In this document: piece by piece, positions 28,346 through 37,811 of the stretch | Layout of the letters: every line of letters begins with the position of its first letter | Position numbering within the stretch: position 1 is the stretch's first letter | DNA from: Asticcacaulis solisilvae | Lineage (GTDB): Bacteria > Pseudomonadota > Alphaproteobacteria > Caulobacterales > Caulobacteraceae | Direction of reading: 5' to 3' | NCBI RefSeq assembly: GCF_017875235.1 | Contig: NZ_JAGGMI010000006.1 | Coordinates: 62,001 to 126,000 of the forward strand | DNA length: 64,000 nucleotides | The notes under the pieces: model-generated | Told to the model about the DNA's origin: nothing | The model's input: only the letters and a program-made list of their open reading frames with translations | Databases searched by the model: none | Made by a program: the position numbers and the translations under genes

Positions 28346-29109
28346 TCAAGCCACTCCACGCATTAAAAAACGCACCTTTTATGGTGCGAAGACACATTGA
28401 TTATTTACATTGACTCATTAATTCGGCTTTACGGGCATTGGTAAATTTATAATTTAGCAATGTGTATGTTTTGACTGGCTGGAAATGACCTGAAAGATTT
28501 GTAGGTTAACTACAATTTACTTTGCCGATTTCTTTATTGTTTACCATAACATCTTGGTGCGGTATCTGGCGCGCGCCTCATGGCTGTTTCGGTATATGCG
28601 GGCGTCCGCCGATGGACGCGCCGTGCGTTCGGCATGAGGCAATCTGACGCAGGACTGGCTTATGGCGCATGGGCGCACCCCATGCCATCCATGTCCCATA
28701 ACCGGACATATCCCGACTACCAGGGGTGTAATAAGCGCCATACGGCGGCAAAGCCGGCCTTATTCAACTCACAGGATAAAGAGTTTTTGCGGGTACACGA
28801 CCGCGTGTATATGCCTAATAAAGTACTAACGAAAACGTGAGTGAGAGTTGTCAGGATGGGCCTTTAGCGAACACCCGTTCGCCAAAATTTCGCCTTGATT
28901 GCTCAAGCCCGTTTTGTTAGTGTTTGGTTTACCAATCCTTTGATATCCGCCACCCTGGTTGGGAGCGTGCATTTTAATAAGGTTTGCCAGTAAGCCTATC
29001 GGCTCGAGGGGGAGGGCTGGTATATTTTTTGCGTTCCTATCCTACCGCATTCCCGCGTTGGGATTGCCTGCAGAGTTTTCACAACGCTTCATCCTACTGG
29101 AGATAAACT
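28346..29109. other. Divergent intergenic region between two RTX genes
   Basis: This 764-bp region separates the two divergent RTX genes and has no supportable gene. The AT-rich part near 28380-28550 holds ATTGGTAAATTTATA (28437-28451), also seen upstream of the co-polymerase gene at 34028, and an inverted repeat TTGTAG-N5-CTACAA at 28499-28515. A small hairpin (gcgaac/gttcgc) is at 28867-28882. GGAG at 29099-29102 serves the ATG at 29110. Regulation in common of the two RTX genes is possible. Confidence 0.5.
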
Positions 29110-29661
29110 ATGAGCTCTTATTTCTTCCCTCAAGTCGAGGGCACCAAGACCGACGACAACATCACTGGCACGACCGACGCCAGCTCGATCCGCGGCAAGG
29201 CCGGTGATGACATCATCAACGGCGGCACGGGCGATGACTTCATCACCGGCGATGCTGGCAACGACAAGATCACCGCCGGCAAGGGCGATGACCGCGTTGA
29301 CGGCGGCGACGGCGACGACATCGTCTACGGCCGTGACGGCAACGACATCATCCTGGGCGGCGCTGGCAGCGACCGTCTGATGGGCGACGCTGGCAGCGAC
29401 GTTCTGGTTGGCGGCACCGGCAACGACCTGCTGTCGGGCGGCGCTGACGCCGACCTGTTCGTCTTCGGCTTCGGCGACGGCGCCGACACCGTCGTCGACT
29501 TCGTCTCGGGCAGCGACGTGATCGACCTGTCGGCCACCGGCCTGGCCTTCGGCGACCTGGTCATCTCGACCACCGCTGCCGGCACGACCGTCACCTACGG
29601 TTCGGACTCGATCCTCCTGAAGGGCGTGGCTTCGGTCAGCGCTTCGGACTTCGCGTTCTAA
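29110..29661 (+). CDS. Small RTX calcium-binding protein
   Basis: This 183-residue protein is almost entirely an RTX domain: about ten GGxGxDxUx nonapeptides run from residue 28 to about 118 (GKAGDDIIN, GGTGDDFIT, GDAGNDKIT and so on). They should bind calcium in a beta-roll after export. There is no signal peptide; the C-terminal 65 residues (LFVFGFGDGADTVVDFVSG to SVSASDFAF) resemble a type I secretion signal. The last 15 residues nearly match those of the RTX protein at 40073. A GGAG ribosome binding site and strong terminator make it monocistronic. It has no other domain, so it is more likely a matrix or surface component than an enzyme. Confidence 0.88.
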   Translation: MSSYFFPQVEGTKTDDNITGTTDASSIRGKAGDDIINGGTGDDFITGDAGNDKITAGKGDDRVDGGDGDDIVYGRDGNDIILGGAGSDRLMGDAGSDVLVGGTGNDLLSGGADADLFVFGFGDGADTVVDFVSGSDVIDLSATGLAFGDLVISTTAAGTTVTYGSDSILLKGVASVSASDFAF

Positions 29662-29714
29662 TAAAGTCTGGCTGCGCGCCGGTCACAAGATCAGCGCATA
29701 AGCCGAAAGTCTGG

Positions 29715-29747
29715 AAACGAGGAACCCAAAAGGTTCCTCGTTTTTTT
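29715..29747 (+). terminator. Rho-independent terminator of the small RTX gene
   Basis: aaacgaggaacc and ggttcctcgttt form a 12-bp stem with a 5-nt loop, followed by a T-run. It lies about 55 bp after the stop codon. Confidence 0.92.
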
Positions 29748-30000
29748 ATGGCCGTTCCACACAGGCCCGGCATTACGCGCGACGATATGTTGCGTCGCAG
29801 CATTTCGTATTGATTTTCGTCGTGCAAACGCATACTCATTAACCCTGCTGCCTTCTCCAACGATTTGCATGCCACGTCCCGTGGCGGCATCCAGGTTGCT
29901 ACCCGCTCAGCGCACGGCCGCCGCACCAAAAAAGTTTATCGCGGATCAACGGCTTAACGGATTTAACACACAGTATGGCGTATTCCCGGTAAACGCGTAA

Positions 30001-30017
30001 TTGGCACGAAAAATGCA
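30001..30017 (+). promoter_or_regulatory. Candidate sigma-54 (RpoN) promoter
   Basis: TTGGCACGAAAAATGCA matches the -24/-12 pattern TGGCAC-N5-TTGCA with one mismatch, and keeps the invariant GG-N10-GC spacing (GG 30003-30004, GC 30015-30016). It would start a transcript about 110 bp before the acyltransferase, flippase and glycosyltransferase operon. No enhancer site was identified. Confidence 0.45.
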
Positions 30018-30139
30018 CCCGGCTACGCACACTCATGGGGTGTGCGGCTCTTACGTAAATTGAACACGCGCATTCCGTTCTTCAATGTGCGTCAGAACGA
30101 TGCTCGTGCGCCTGACTTGCACCGATTTTTGGGTCTGTA

Positions 30140-31312
30140 ATGGAAAAGATAAAAGACACGTTTATTGAGCAATGGCGTGGCATCGCCGTATTCATCGTTG
30201 TTTACTTCCACTACTCGGACCGGCTGCCGCCGGCGGCTTTCGGCTTCAGCGAAGGCCCAAGCGTCCACCAGCATATCGGCAAGCTGGGGGTGCTGCTTTT
30301 CTTTATTATCAGCGGCTACCTCATCGCGAAGTCCCTGGAAGCGTCAAAGACCCTTGCTGACTTCTATGCCAAGCGCATCTCGCGCATCTGGCCGCTTTTC
30401 ATCCTGGCCAACCTGACCGTCTTCATCTTCCTTCTGTTCTTCTCCCCTCCTACCGTCACGACCGGTGACTATCAGTTCTATGAAAAGGGCCGCGATGTCC
30501 TTGACCTGATAGGCACCATGTTTTTTGCGGCGGACCTCGGGTTCGACTGGATAGACGGCGCCTTCTGGTCGCTGCTCGTCGAGCTGAAATTCTATTTCTT
30601 CATCGGCATGTGCGCCGTCATCTTCCCTAAGCGCTTCGCAACGGCTTTTTGTGTGTTCGCGCTGGCCGCATCCGGCCTGGATTTCCTGATCCTGTACTTC
30701 GACCGCTCCGGCCCGATCGGCTTCAGCGACTCCGAGCAATTCCGCGTGGTCAGCCAGATCCTGCACGGCCTGTTCGTGTCGCAGTACCTGCCCATGTTCG
30801 CCATCGGCGTGGCGCTTTACCGCAAGAAGTTCGACGGACTGTTCACGGCCGTCATATTCATGGCCTGTATCACCGCCCTGATCGGTGTCTACGAAATCCA
30901 CCTGTTCAAGGCCGAGGACAATGTCCTCTTCATCATGCTGTTCGCATTCCTGGTCGTGGCGGATCATGTGATCTTCAAGAACGCCGTCTTCATGTGGATC
31001 GGCAAGTACAGCTATTCCATCTATCTGTTCCACCAGATGATCGGCCTGACCATCATGAAGATGGTCGCACCTTACGTCACCATGGACGCGGCCATCGTCA
31101 TCGCCCTGCTGTCGGTATCCGCCATTGCCTGGGGCGCGTCCTGGCTGTGCGAATGGCGCTTCCGCAAGCTGTTCATCTCCAACCTCATCAAGCTTTTCTC
31201 GCTTTTCGGCCTGCACAAGCTGCTCATCCATATCGCGCCGACCGACGCGCCTGTCCTTGAAGAAAAGGCCAAGGCGTCTCCGGTTCCGCTGGCCGGCGCG
31301 GCTGGAAAGTAA
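30140..31312 (+). CDS. Acyltransferase family 3
   Basis: This 390-residue inner-membrane protein starts with EQWRGIAVFIVVYFHYS, carrying the conserved Arg and His of acyltransferase-3 proteins, and continues with GVLLFFIISGYLIAKSL, AKRISRIWPLF and DGAFWSLLVELKFYFF; IGKYSYSIYLFHQMIGL is the typical late helix. It should O-acylate a saccharide. It is first in a tight operon with a flippase (3 bp gap) and a GT4 enzyme, which ties it to repeat-unit synthesis. The C-terminal tail is short and cytoplasmic. Confidence 0.88.
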   Translation: MEKIKDTFIEQWRGIAVFIVVYFHYSDRLPPAAFGFSEGPSVHQHIGKLGVLLFFIISGYLIAKSLEASKTLADFYAKRISRIWPLFILANLTVFIFLLFFSPPTVTTGDYQFYEKGRDVLDLIGTMFFAADLGFDWIDGAFWSLLVELKFYFFIGMCAVIFPKRFATAFCVFALAASGLDFLILYFDRSGPIGFSDSEQFRVVSQILHGLFVSQYLPMFAIGVALYRKKFDGLFTAVIFMACITALIGVYEIHLFKAEDNVLFIMLFAFLVVADHVIFKNAVFMWIGKYSYSIYLFHQMIGLTIMKMVAPYVTMDAAIVIALLSVSAIAWGASWLCEWRFRKLFISNLIKLFSLFGLHKLLIHIAPTDAPVLEEKAKASPVPLAGAAGK

Positions 31313-31315
31313 GGC

Positions 31316-32827
31316 ATGTCGCAAACCCGATCCAAACTGCTGTCCGGCTCCTTATGGATGATGCTGGGGACCGTCGCGAACAACATCATTGGTTTTGTTG
31401 TTTTCGCGGCCCTGGCGCGCGTCCTGGCGCCCGCGGAAATCGGCGCCGTGCTGATCGCGGTCATCTTCATCGATATCGGCCGCGTCCTGGCCTTTGGCGG
31501 CATCCCGGAATCGCTGATCCAGCGCGCGGAATGGGAAGATCGCACAGCGTCTACCTGTTTCTGGCTGAACATCGCGCTGGCGGCCATCATAACCGTCCTT
31601 GTACTGATCATCTCGAAGTTCGTCATCACGGCGCATTTCGACGCGTCGGTTTCCACCGCGCTGATGGCCCTGTCTTCCATGTTCATCATCGACGCCGCGC
31701 GCGCCGTGCACGTGTCCTATTTGCGCCGCAACTTCAAATACAACCAGTTGGCATTGCGTGGCCTGTGGGCCAACACGGCCGCCGGCGCCTTGGCCGTCTA
31801 CATGGCGTTTCATGGGTTCGGCATCTGGGCCCTGGTCTTCCAGCGCATCGTCCAGGCGGTCATCACCACCGTCGTCACCTGGATCGAAGCGCGCTGGATG
31901 CCCAAATTCCATTTCGACTGGAAGGTCGTCCGCGACGTCAGCGGCTTCAGCGTCAATGTCACCGGCAGCCGGCTGATCGAGCTGTCGATCACCAAGCTGC
32001 CGGACATGGTCATATCGGCCATTCTGGGGTCGGCGCAATTGGCCTTCTTCCGCATCGGATCACGCTGCCTCGACCTGGCGACACAGGTCCTGGTACAGCC
32101 GATCCAGGACGTTTCGCTCTCCGCCTTCGCGCGGCGCAAGGACACCAGCGCCGCGCCCGGCAAGGGTTATCTGGCCGTCATGGCGGTCACGACCACCTTC
32201 GTCTTCCCGGTCTTCCTCGGCGCCGCCGCACTGGCGCCGGACCTGATCACGCTCTTCTTCGGCGACAAATGGGCGATCAGCGCGACCATCATGGCCATCC
32301 TGTCGCTGAGCGTCGTGCCGCTGGTCGTTACCCGCATGTCGTCGTCGGCGCTGATCGCCGCCGGACTGTCCAGGCCGCTGGTCGTCATCCAAATCCTGAA
32401 CCTCATCTTCGGTCTCGCCGCCCTGTGGTACGGCACCCGGTTCGGCATTGTCTGGGCCGCCGCGGCAGCCGTCATCGCCGCCTATCTCACCCTGCCCTAC
32501 GTCGTCTGGAAGACGACGTCAGTGCTGGATATCACCTTACGCGACTGGTTCGGCCACCTGCTTCCGCCGCTGCTTGCCGCCGGAACCATGCTGGTCACGC
32601 TGTCGGCGCTGCACTTCTGGCTGCTCGGCGGCTGGAACATCTATGTTCGCGTCGCGGCCATGGCCCTGACCGGGGCGGCGGTCTATGCCGCATCGCTTAT
32701 CCTCTTCGGCCAGGCCTTCCTGTTGCGCCTGCATAAGGAGATCGGCCCCGTGGTGCCCAGGAAGGTGGCGCCGCTCTATACCCGATTGATGACCCTGATT
32801 GTCCCGCGGATCAAAACCTATGTCTGA
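31316..32827 (+). CDS. Oligosaccharide flippase, Wzx/ExoT-like
   Basis: This 503-residue protein has twelve to fourteen predicted helices and the start of the polysaccharide-transport family (SGSLWMMLGTVANNIIGFVVFAALARVLAP), followed by GRVLAFGGIPESLIQR and the middle DMVISAILGSAQLAFFRIG. It belongs with WzxC/ExoT-type flippases and is longer than the flippase at 16328. The following glycosyltransferase overlaps its stop by 8 bp. Two different flippase types in one island argue for two lipid-linked substrates. Confidence 0.87.
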   Translation: MSQTRSKLLSGSLWMMLGTVANNIIGFVVFAALARVLAPAEIGAVLIAVIFIDIGRVLAFGGIPESLIQRAEWEDRTASTCFWLNIALAAIITVLVLIISKFVITAHFDASVSTALMALSSMFIIDAARAVHVSYLRRNFKYNQLALRGLWANTAAGALAVYMAFHGFGIWALVFQRIVQAVITTVVTWIEARWMPKFHFDWKVVRDVSGFSVNVTGSRLIELSITKLPDMVISAILGSAQLAFFRIGSRCLDLATQVLVQPIQDVSLSAFARRKDTSAAPGKGYLAVMAVTTTFVFPVFLGAAALAPDLITLFFGDKWAISATIMAILSLSVVPLVVTRMSSSALIAAGLSRPLVVIQILNLIFGLAALWYGTRFGIVWAAAAAVIAAYLTLPYVVWKTTSVLDITLRDWFGHLLPPLLAAGTMLVTLSALHFWLLGGWNIYVRVAAMALTGAAVYAASLILFGQAFLLRLHKEIGPVVPRKVAPLYTRLMTLIVPRIKTYV

Positions 32828-33992
32828 CGTCATTCCCTTGAAGCCGCGTGTCGTCTTCCTTCTGAACTCGCTAGCCGGCGGCGGTGCGGAGCGGGTCATG
32901 ATGACCCTGCTGCGTCATAGCGAGGATCGCCGCGCCCAGTACGACATCCATCTCGTGCTGCTGGACGACGAAGCGCACGAAGCCTACAGCCCACCGGAAT
33001 GGGTGACGGTGCACCGCCTGCGCACCCAGGGCAGCCTGCCCAAGGGGCTGTCGGCCTTCCTGAAGCTGGGGCGCCAGCTGAAGGCCCAGTATGTGCTCAG
33101 CTTCCTAACCCGCGCCAATGTCATCAACGCCCTGAGCAGCCGCGTGCTCAAGCATCGGGCGGTGATATCGGAGCGCGCCAACACGTCGGGGCATTTCAAG
33201 GGACTGGCCGGGGCCGTGTCCAAGATGCTGGTCCGCACGCTTTATCCGCTGGCCGATCAGATCATCTGCGTCTCAGGCGGGATCGCCGAGGATCTGCGCG
33301 ACAATTTCGCCATTTCGCCGTCGAAGCTGGTGTCGATCCCAAACCCCATCAACCGCGAGCAGATTACCGCGCTGGCCGCCGAAGAGCCGGCGACGGCGCT
33401 GCCGGCCGCGCCCTATGTCCTCGCCATGGGCCGCTTTGTCGAAAGCAAGAACTTCTCCATGCTGATCGAGGCCCTGTCACGCAGCGCCACCTCCGCGCAC
33501 CTGGTGATCCTGGGCAAGGGCCCGCTGGAAGCACGGCTGAAGGACGAGGCCGCGCGCGCGGGCCTTGGCGACCGCGTGCATTTCCCCGGCTTCTCGGCCA
33601 ATCCATTTGCCTATATCCGCAGGGCCATGGCCTTTGTCCTGCCGTCCAACGGCGAAGGCTTTCCCAATGCCCTGGCCGAAGCCATGACGCTGGGCGTACC
33701 CGTGATCGCGACCAACTGCCGTTCGGGCCCATCGGAAATCCTGAACGAGGCGGCCAGCATGCCGCTCGACCGGATGCTCGAAGCGAAATACGGCATCCTG
33801 GTGCCAGTGAACGACGCTGCGGCCATGGCTGAGGCCCTGGATCTCTACGCCTCGGCCGACGTCAGATCAGCGTGGGCGAAAAAGGCGCTCACCGGCGCCG
33901 AACGCTACGACCTGCAGGCGACAATTGAACAGTACTGGACCGTTTTGACCCTCAAGCAACAGGATCGGAATGACGCGGCTTTTGCTGCATAG
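32820..33992 (+). CDS. Glycosyltransferase family 4
   Basis: This 390-residue GT4 enzyme starts with VVFLLNSLAGGGAERVMMTLL, a start common among EPS GT4 enzymes. The C-terminal domain has VLAMGRFVESKNFSMLIEAL, LVILGKGPLEARLK, FPGFSANPFAYI and the E-x7-E region GEGFPNALAEAMTLG, followed by ATNCRSGPSEIL. I chose the ATG at 32820, inside the flippase stop region; the frame is open to a TTG at 32799. It ends the acyltransferase-flippase-glycosyltransferase operon. The sugar transferred is unknown. Confidence 0.92.
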   Translation: MSDVIPLKPRVVFLLNSLAGGGAERVMMTLLRHSEDRRAQYDIHLVLLDDEAHEAYSPPEWVTVHRLRTQGSLPKGLSAFLKLGRQLKAQYVLSFLTRANVINALSSRVLKHRAVISERANTSGHFKGLAGAVSKMLVRTLYPLADQIICVSGGIAEDLRDNFAISPSKLVSIPNPINREQITALAAEEPATALPAAPYVLAMGRFVESKNFSMLIEALSRSATSAHLVILGKGPLEARLKDEAARAGLGDRVHFPGFSANPFAYIRRAMAFVLPSNGEGFPNALAEAMTLGVPVIATNCRSGPSEILNEAASMPLDRMLEAKYGILVPVNDAAAMAEALDLYASADVRSAWAKKALTGAERYDLQATIEQYWTVLTLKQQDRNDAAFAA

Positions 33993-34284
33993 ACGAATGT
34001 AGTGGCGATAGGGAAACACCTGCCAATATTGGTAAATTTGATATTTTCAAACTGTTCCTGTTTCGGTACAGCAGAAGAGATCAAGGCGATTTTGGGGCAC
34101 TGTCAGCCGTTTCTTAATGGGAAGCTGGCAGTATGCGGCGACTACCGAATGAATGCGTTCAGGCCAATGCGCTGGGGCTGGCCTGCTGTCCTACCCTCTT
34201 CCAGCCCGCATATGTGAATGCCGCGCGTCCGACACGCGCCTTCGCATAGGCTTTGAATGAATAAGTGACCTTGAAAGCGACATT
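33993..34284. other. Upstream region of the first co-polymerase gene
   Basis: This 292-bp region is AT-rich near 34010-34060 and carries ATTGGTAAATTTGATA at 34028-34043, close to a sequence between the divergent RTX genes. A short frame (34002-34217) lacks coding character. It probably holds the promoter of the gene at 34285. Confidence 0.4.
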
Positions 34285-36465
34285 GTGACACCTGTGACCA
34301 ACATGGAAAACAAAGACAAGCAAAGTTCCACCGAGCACTTCATGCCTTCGGTCAATATTCACACACTGCTTCTTCATGCACGCCGGCACATGAAGCTTTT
34401 CCTCGCCGTCTTTGTCGTGGTCTTTGTCGCGGTGCTGGCGGTCATGATCGTGCAACCGAAGACGTTTTCGGCGACCTCGGTCGTCATGGTGGATTCGCGC
34501 CAGATCAAGGCCGTTCCGACCGAGGCCGTCACGCCCCAGCTCATGACCGATGTCCTGGCGGTCGATACCGAAGTCGAACTGGTCAAGTCCAGCGAACTGG
34601 CCAAGCGCGTGGTCAAGGCGCTCAAGCTGAATGAGGTCGAGGAGTTCACCGAAGAACGGGGTGTCGGCGCCCTGGCGTCAATGATCGGCCTCAAGTCGGC
34701 CGAGCCGGACAGCGAATTGGACAAGCGCGCCGAGGCGCGGCTTATCGAGAACATCAAGATCAAGCGTCAGGGCCTGGCCCGCGTCATCTACATCTCTTTT
34801 GAGAGCACGTCTCCTGAACGCGCGCGCACCATCGTCAACGAATGGGCGCGACAATATCTGAAGACCCAGCTCGAAGTGAAGGAACAGGGCCAGGAAAGCG
34901 CCACCGGTTCATTGCTGGCGCGCGTCAATGAACTGCGCGGTCAGGTGGAAGCCGCCGAAAGCAAGGTGCAGCAGTTCAAGATCGCCAATAACCTGCTGAC
35001 CGCCGACGGCGGCATGCTGGCGGAACAGGACATCACCACGCTGAACTCTCAGCTGGGACTGGCGTCTGTCGACCGCGCAGCTTCCGAAGCGCGCCTGCGC
35101 AGCGCCAGGAGTCAGCTCAATCGCGGTTATACCGGCGGTGGCGTGGCCGAAGTCCAGGGCTCTCTCGTCATCCAGGGCCTGCGGCAAAAGTCGGCGGAAC
35201 TGGGACAGCGTATCGCCCAGCTTTCCAGCCGTTACGGCGAGCGCCATCCCGAACTGATCGAAGCCAAGCGCCAGAAGCAGTCGATCGACACCGAAATCCA
35301 GGAAGAAACCGACCGCGTTCTCATGAACCTGGAATCGGCCGCGGAAATCGAACGCCAGAAAACCGCCGCCATCGCCGCCAAGGTCGCGGCGGCGCGTGGC
35401 AGCCTGGCCGCCGGCAACCGCGCCATGGTCCAGCTTAACGAACTGGAACGCGACGCCCAGGCCGTGCGCAGCGTATATGAAGCCTATCTCGGCCGCTACA
35501 ACCAGCTGGCCTCGCTGGAAGGCCTCGAAGCGCCCGACGCCCGCATCGTCTCGCTGGCCAAGGCAGCGATGCCGTCGTCGCCCGGGTTTATGATGGCCTT
35601 TGCCGTGGCGTTTATCTGCGCCGGTGGCGTCGCCGGCGCCACTGTGCTTGGCAAGATGTCGCTCGAAAACGGCGTCAGCACGCGTCAGGACATCGAACGG
35701 CTGGGCGTCCCGTACCTGGCCAGCATCGCCGACCTGAACACGATCGTCGGCACGAGCACGCAGCGCAAGCTGGCCGTCGATTACATCGCCGAAAAGCCGC
35801 TGTCGCTGTTCGCCGAAGGCTTCCACGACCTGCGCACCTCGCTGTTGCGGACCGCGCAAGGCAATATCCAGGTCATCCTGACCACCTCCGCCATCCCGAA
35901 CGAGGGCAAGACGACCGTGTCCATGTGCTTCGCCCAGACCGTGGCGCTGGCCGGGCAATCCGTCGTCGTGATCGATTGCGACCTGCGCCGCCGCTCGCTG
36001 AGCAAGCTCATGATTTCTGATGCGAAGTCAGGCCTGGTTGAATATCTGAACAAGAAGGCGGAACTGTCGGACATCCTGGTACGCGATGATCACAGCGGCA
36101 TCGCCTTCATTCCGCTGATCGACCAGAAGACTCCGCTGCCGGATATTTTCGACAGCCAGCACATGAAGACGCTCATCGAGACGCTGCGCGGCATGTTCGA
36201 CGTCATCGTGCTCGATACCGCCCCTGTCCTGGCCGTCACCGATGCGCGCATCCTGGCGAAGCATGCCGATGCCATCATCTTCTCGACCCTGTGGCGGCAC
36301 ACTGCCGTTCCGGTCATTCGGGCCGCCCTGAGCGTACTTCGGGACAGCAATGTCAAGGTGACGGGCGTCATCCTGAACAAGGTCGACATCAAGGCCCAGT
36401 CCGCCTACGGTGAAGGCCAGGGGCTCTACTATAAGGCCGTTAAAAACTACTATCTGGATCAGTAG
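34285..36465 (+). CDS. Polysaccharide co-polymerase with tyrosine-kinase domain (Wzc-like)
   Basis: This 726-residue inner-membrane protein has a Wzz domain with a first helix (about residues 37-55), a long periplasmic coiled-coil part, a second helix (FMMAFAVAFICAGGVAGATVLG, about 433-454) and a cytoplasmic BY-kinase domain. Walker A is SAIPNEGKTT, Walker A' VVVIDCDLRRRSL and Walker B DVIVLDTAP; the tail has a Tyr cluster (GLYYKAVKNYYLDQ) for autophosphorylation. Such proteins set chain length and drive polymer export with an OPX protein. The Walker A has Asn where most have Gly, and EGFHDLR replaces the EX2RX2R motif with one Arg changed to His. The start may be GTG 34285 or ATG 34303. The O-antigen-like gene at 36486 follows by 20 bp. 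Confidence 0.93.
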   Translation: MTPVTNMENKDKQSSTEHFMPSVNIHTLLLHARRHMKLFLAVFVVVFVAVLAVMIVQPKTFSATSVVMVDSRQIKAVPTEAVTPQLMTDVLAVDTEVELVKSSELAKRVVKALKLNEVEEFTEERGVGALASMIGLKSAEPDSELDKRAEARLIENIKIKRQGLARVIYISFESTSPERARTIVNEWARQYLKTQLEVKEQGQESATGSLLARVNELRGQVEAAESKVQQFKIANNLLTADGGMLAEQDITTLNSQLGLASVDRAASEARLRSARSQLNRGYTGGGVAEVQGSLVIQGLRQKSAELGQRIAQLSSRYGERHPELIEAKRQKQSIDTEIQEETDRVLMNLESAAEIERQKTAAIAAKVAAARGSLAAGNRAMVQLNELERDAQAVRSVYEAYLGRYNQLASLEGLEAPDARIVSLAKAAMPSSPGFMMAFAVAFICAGGVAGATVLGKMSLENGVSTRQDIERLGVPYLASIADLNTIVGTSTQRKLAVDYIAEKPLSLFAEGFHDLRTSLLRTAQGNIQVILTTSAIPNEGKTTVSMCFAQTVALAGQSVVVIDCDLRRRSLSKLMISDAKSGLVEYLNKKAELSDILVRDDHSGIAFIPLIDQKTPLPDIFDSQHMKTLIETLRGMFDVIVLDTAPVLAVTDARILAKHADAIIFSTLWRHTAVPVIRAALSVLRDSNVKVTGVILNKVDIKAQSAYGEGQGLYYKAVKNYYLDQ

Positions 36466-36485
36466 GTTCAGGGATCTAGATTGCT

Positions 36486-37811
36486 ATGGAAGACGTCGTC
36501 GCCAGAGCCCCCATGCTGGGGTTTCCAGAATTAGCAGTAGGCATATTTGTCCTGCTGTTTCTGGTATGGCTTGGGGTAACGCGGCCGCTCAGCGCGCCGC
36601 TGCGCTTCCTGTTTCTTCTGTTGCTTCTGCGTTATGTCCTGAACTTTTTCCACATCTTCACGATCGTGCCGATCGCCGCCGGCCAGAGCATCAACGCCCT
36701 GTCGACCATTCTGTTCATGGTGGCCGGCGTAGCGGTCCTGGGCCGTAAGATCCTCCAGCTGAAGTACCTGGCGGTCTTCTATATCTTCTGCGTCCTGGTG
36801 ATCATAAGCGGCGTGCTGAACATGCAGGTCATGGGCCTGGCCAATACGCTGATCCGCCAGGTGCTCTTCTTCTCGATCGCTGTTGCGGTCTTCCTGCTGC
36901 CTGATGACGATCGCTTCAACTTCACTGTCCTGAGCAAGTGTTTCGTCGTTCCGCTGCTATACCAGTTGATCTCACTGGCCACCCATCAGTACAAGGCGAC
37001 GGAAGGCGACGGTTCGGTCAGCTATATCGGCGGCTACGTCCACGAAGCCGCTTTTTCGATGATACCCCTGGCCCTGATGGTGCTGACCGTCGCCAATCGC
37101 GACATCAGCTTCCGGACCAAGCTTTTGTGGTGCTCGATCAGTCTGGTTTCGATCATCCTCTGCAATTATCGGACAGCGCTCCTGGGCGCCCTGCCGATGT
37201 TCGCCGCCTTCCTCATCTCGTCCATCCAGGTCAAGCGTCAATCGACGACGTGGCTGATACGCGGCGGACTGACCGCATCAGGTATAGCCGGCGTCGCCGC
37301 CCTGCTTATGATGAACCAGGACCGCTTCGGCGAACTGCTGATGATCGCCGACAAGATTTCTCTTCTGGACAAGATGCCCAGCGAATTTACGACGCCGGAA
37401 CGCCAGTTCCTTTCGGGGCGCCTGCAGCTGTGGGCCGGCTATCTGCATGCGGCGGCCGAAGCGAAAGGGATTCATCAGTTTATCGGTTTCGGTCCGGACT
37501 CATGGCGCGGCGTGTTTGAAAAATACGCCCACAACATGTTCGTATCATTTATTTACGAATATGGGATCATCGGAGTTGCGTTAACAGTAATTAGCATGTT
37601 AACCATGCTTTATTATTCGATTAACGCGCTGCCGAAATATAGAATTGTATTAATATCCTTACACATCAGTTATTTTCTGTTAACCTTGTCAACTATGCCT
37701 AATGTTAACATAGAAGGTGTTATCCTTTATGGTCTAATGTGCGGCCTGACAGTGCGGTATTATGCGCAAGCCAAAGAACTAAGAAGTAGGGGCATGAGTT
37801 ATGCAGTCTAA
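36486..37811 (+). CDS. O-antigen ligase/polymerase-like membrane protein
   Basis: This 441-residue protein has about ten to twelve membrane helices and a long loop before the last ones (GRLQLWAGYLHAAAEAKGIHQFIGFGPDSWRGVF, then YAHNMFVSFIYEYG). This loop with GxG-DSW and AHNMF closely resembles the Wzy_C/WaaL region (PF04932), where a conserved His sits in the H-N segment. It polymerises or ligates lipid-linked saccharide in the periplasm. Its final 80 codons (about 37550-37790) are markedly AT-rich compared with the rest. The next glycosyltransferase starts inside its last codons (ATG 37801). Confidence 0.8.
   Translation: MEDVVARAPMLGFPELAVGIFVLLFLVWLGVTRPLSAPLRFLFLLLLLRYVLNFFHIFTIVPIAAGQSINALSTILFMVAGVAVLGRKILQLKYLAVFYIFCVLVIISGVLNMQVMGLANTLIRQVLFFSIAVAVFLLPDDDRFNFTVLSKCFVVPLLYQLISLATHQYKATEGDGSVSYIGGYVHEAAFSMIPLALMVLTVANRDISFRTKLLWCSISLVSIILCNYRTALLGALPMFAAFLISSIQVKRQSTTWLIRGGLTASGIAGVAALLMMNQDRFGELLMIADKISLLDKMPSEFTTPERQFLSGRLQLWAGYLHAAAEAKGIHQFIGFGPDSWRGVFEKYAHNMFVSFIYEYGIIGVALTVISMLTMLYYSINALPKYRIVLISLHISYFLLTLSTMPNVNIEGVILYGLMCGLTVRYYAQAKELRSRGMSYAV

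Larger units (their letters stand above)
29662..30139. other. Intergenic region with terminator and sigma-54-like site
   Basis: After the RTX terminator (29715-29747) this region has no convincing gene. TTAACGGATTTAAC lies at about 29952-29965 and a good match to a sigma-54 promoter at 30001-30017, ahead of the acyltransferase at 30140. Confidence 0.5.

Noticed and set aside
28580-28840. 86-codon frame between the divergent RTX genes
   Set aside because: Unusual amino-acid composition, no ribosome binding site, no similarity I can recognise.
29952-29965. TTAA repeats as a CtrA binding site
   Set aside because: The half-sites are 5 bp apart instead of the 7 bp in the CtrA consensus.
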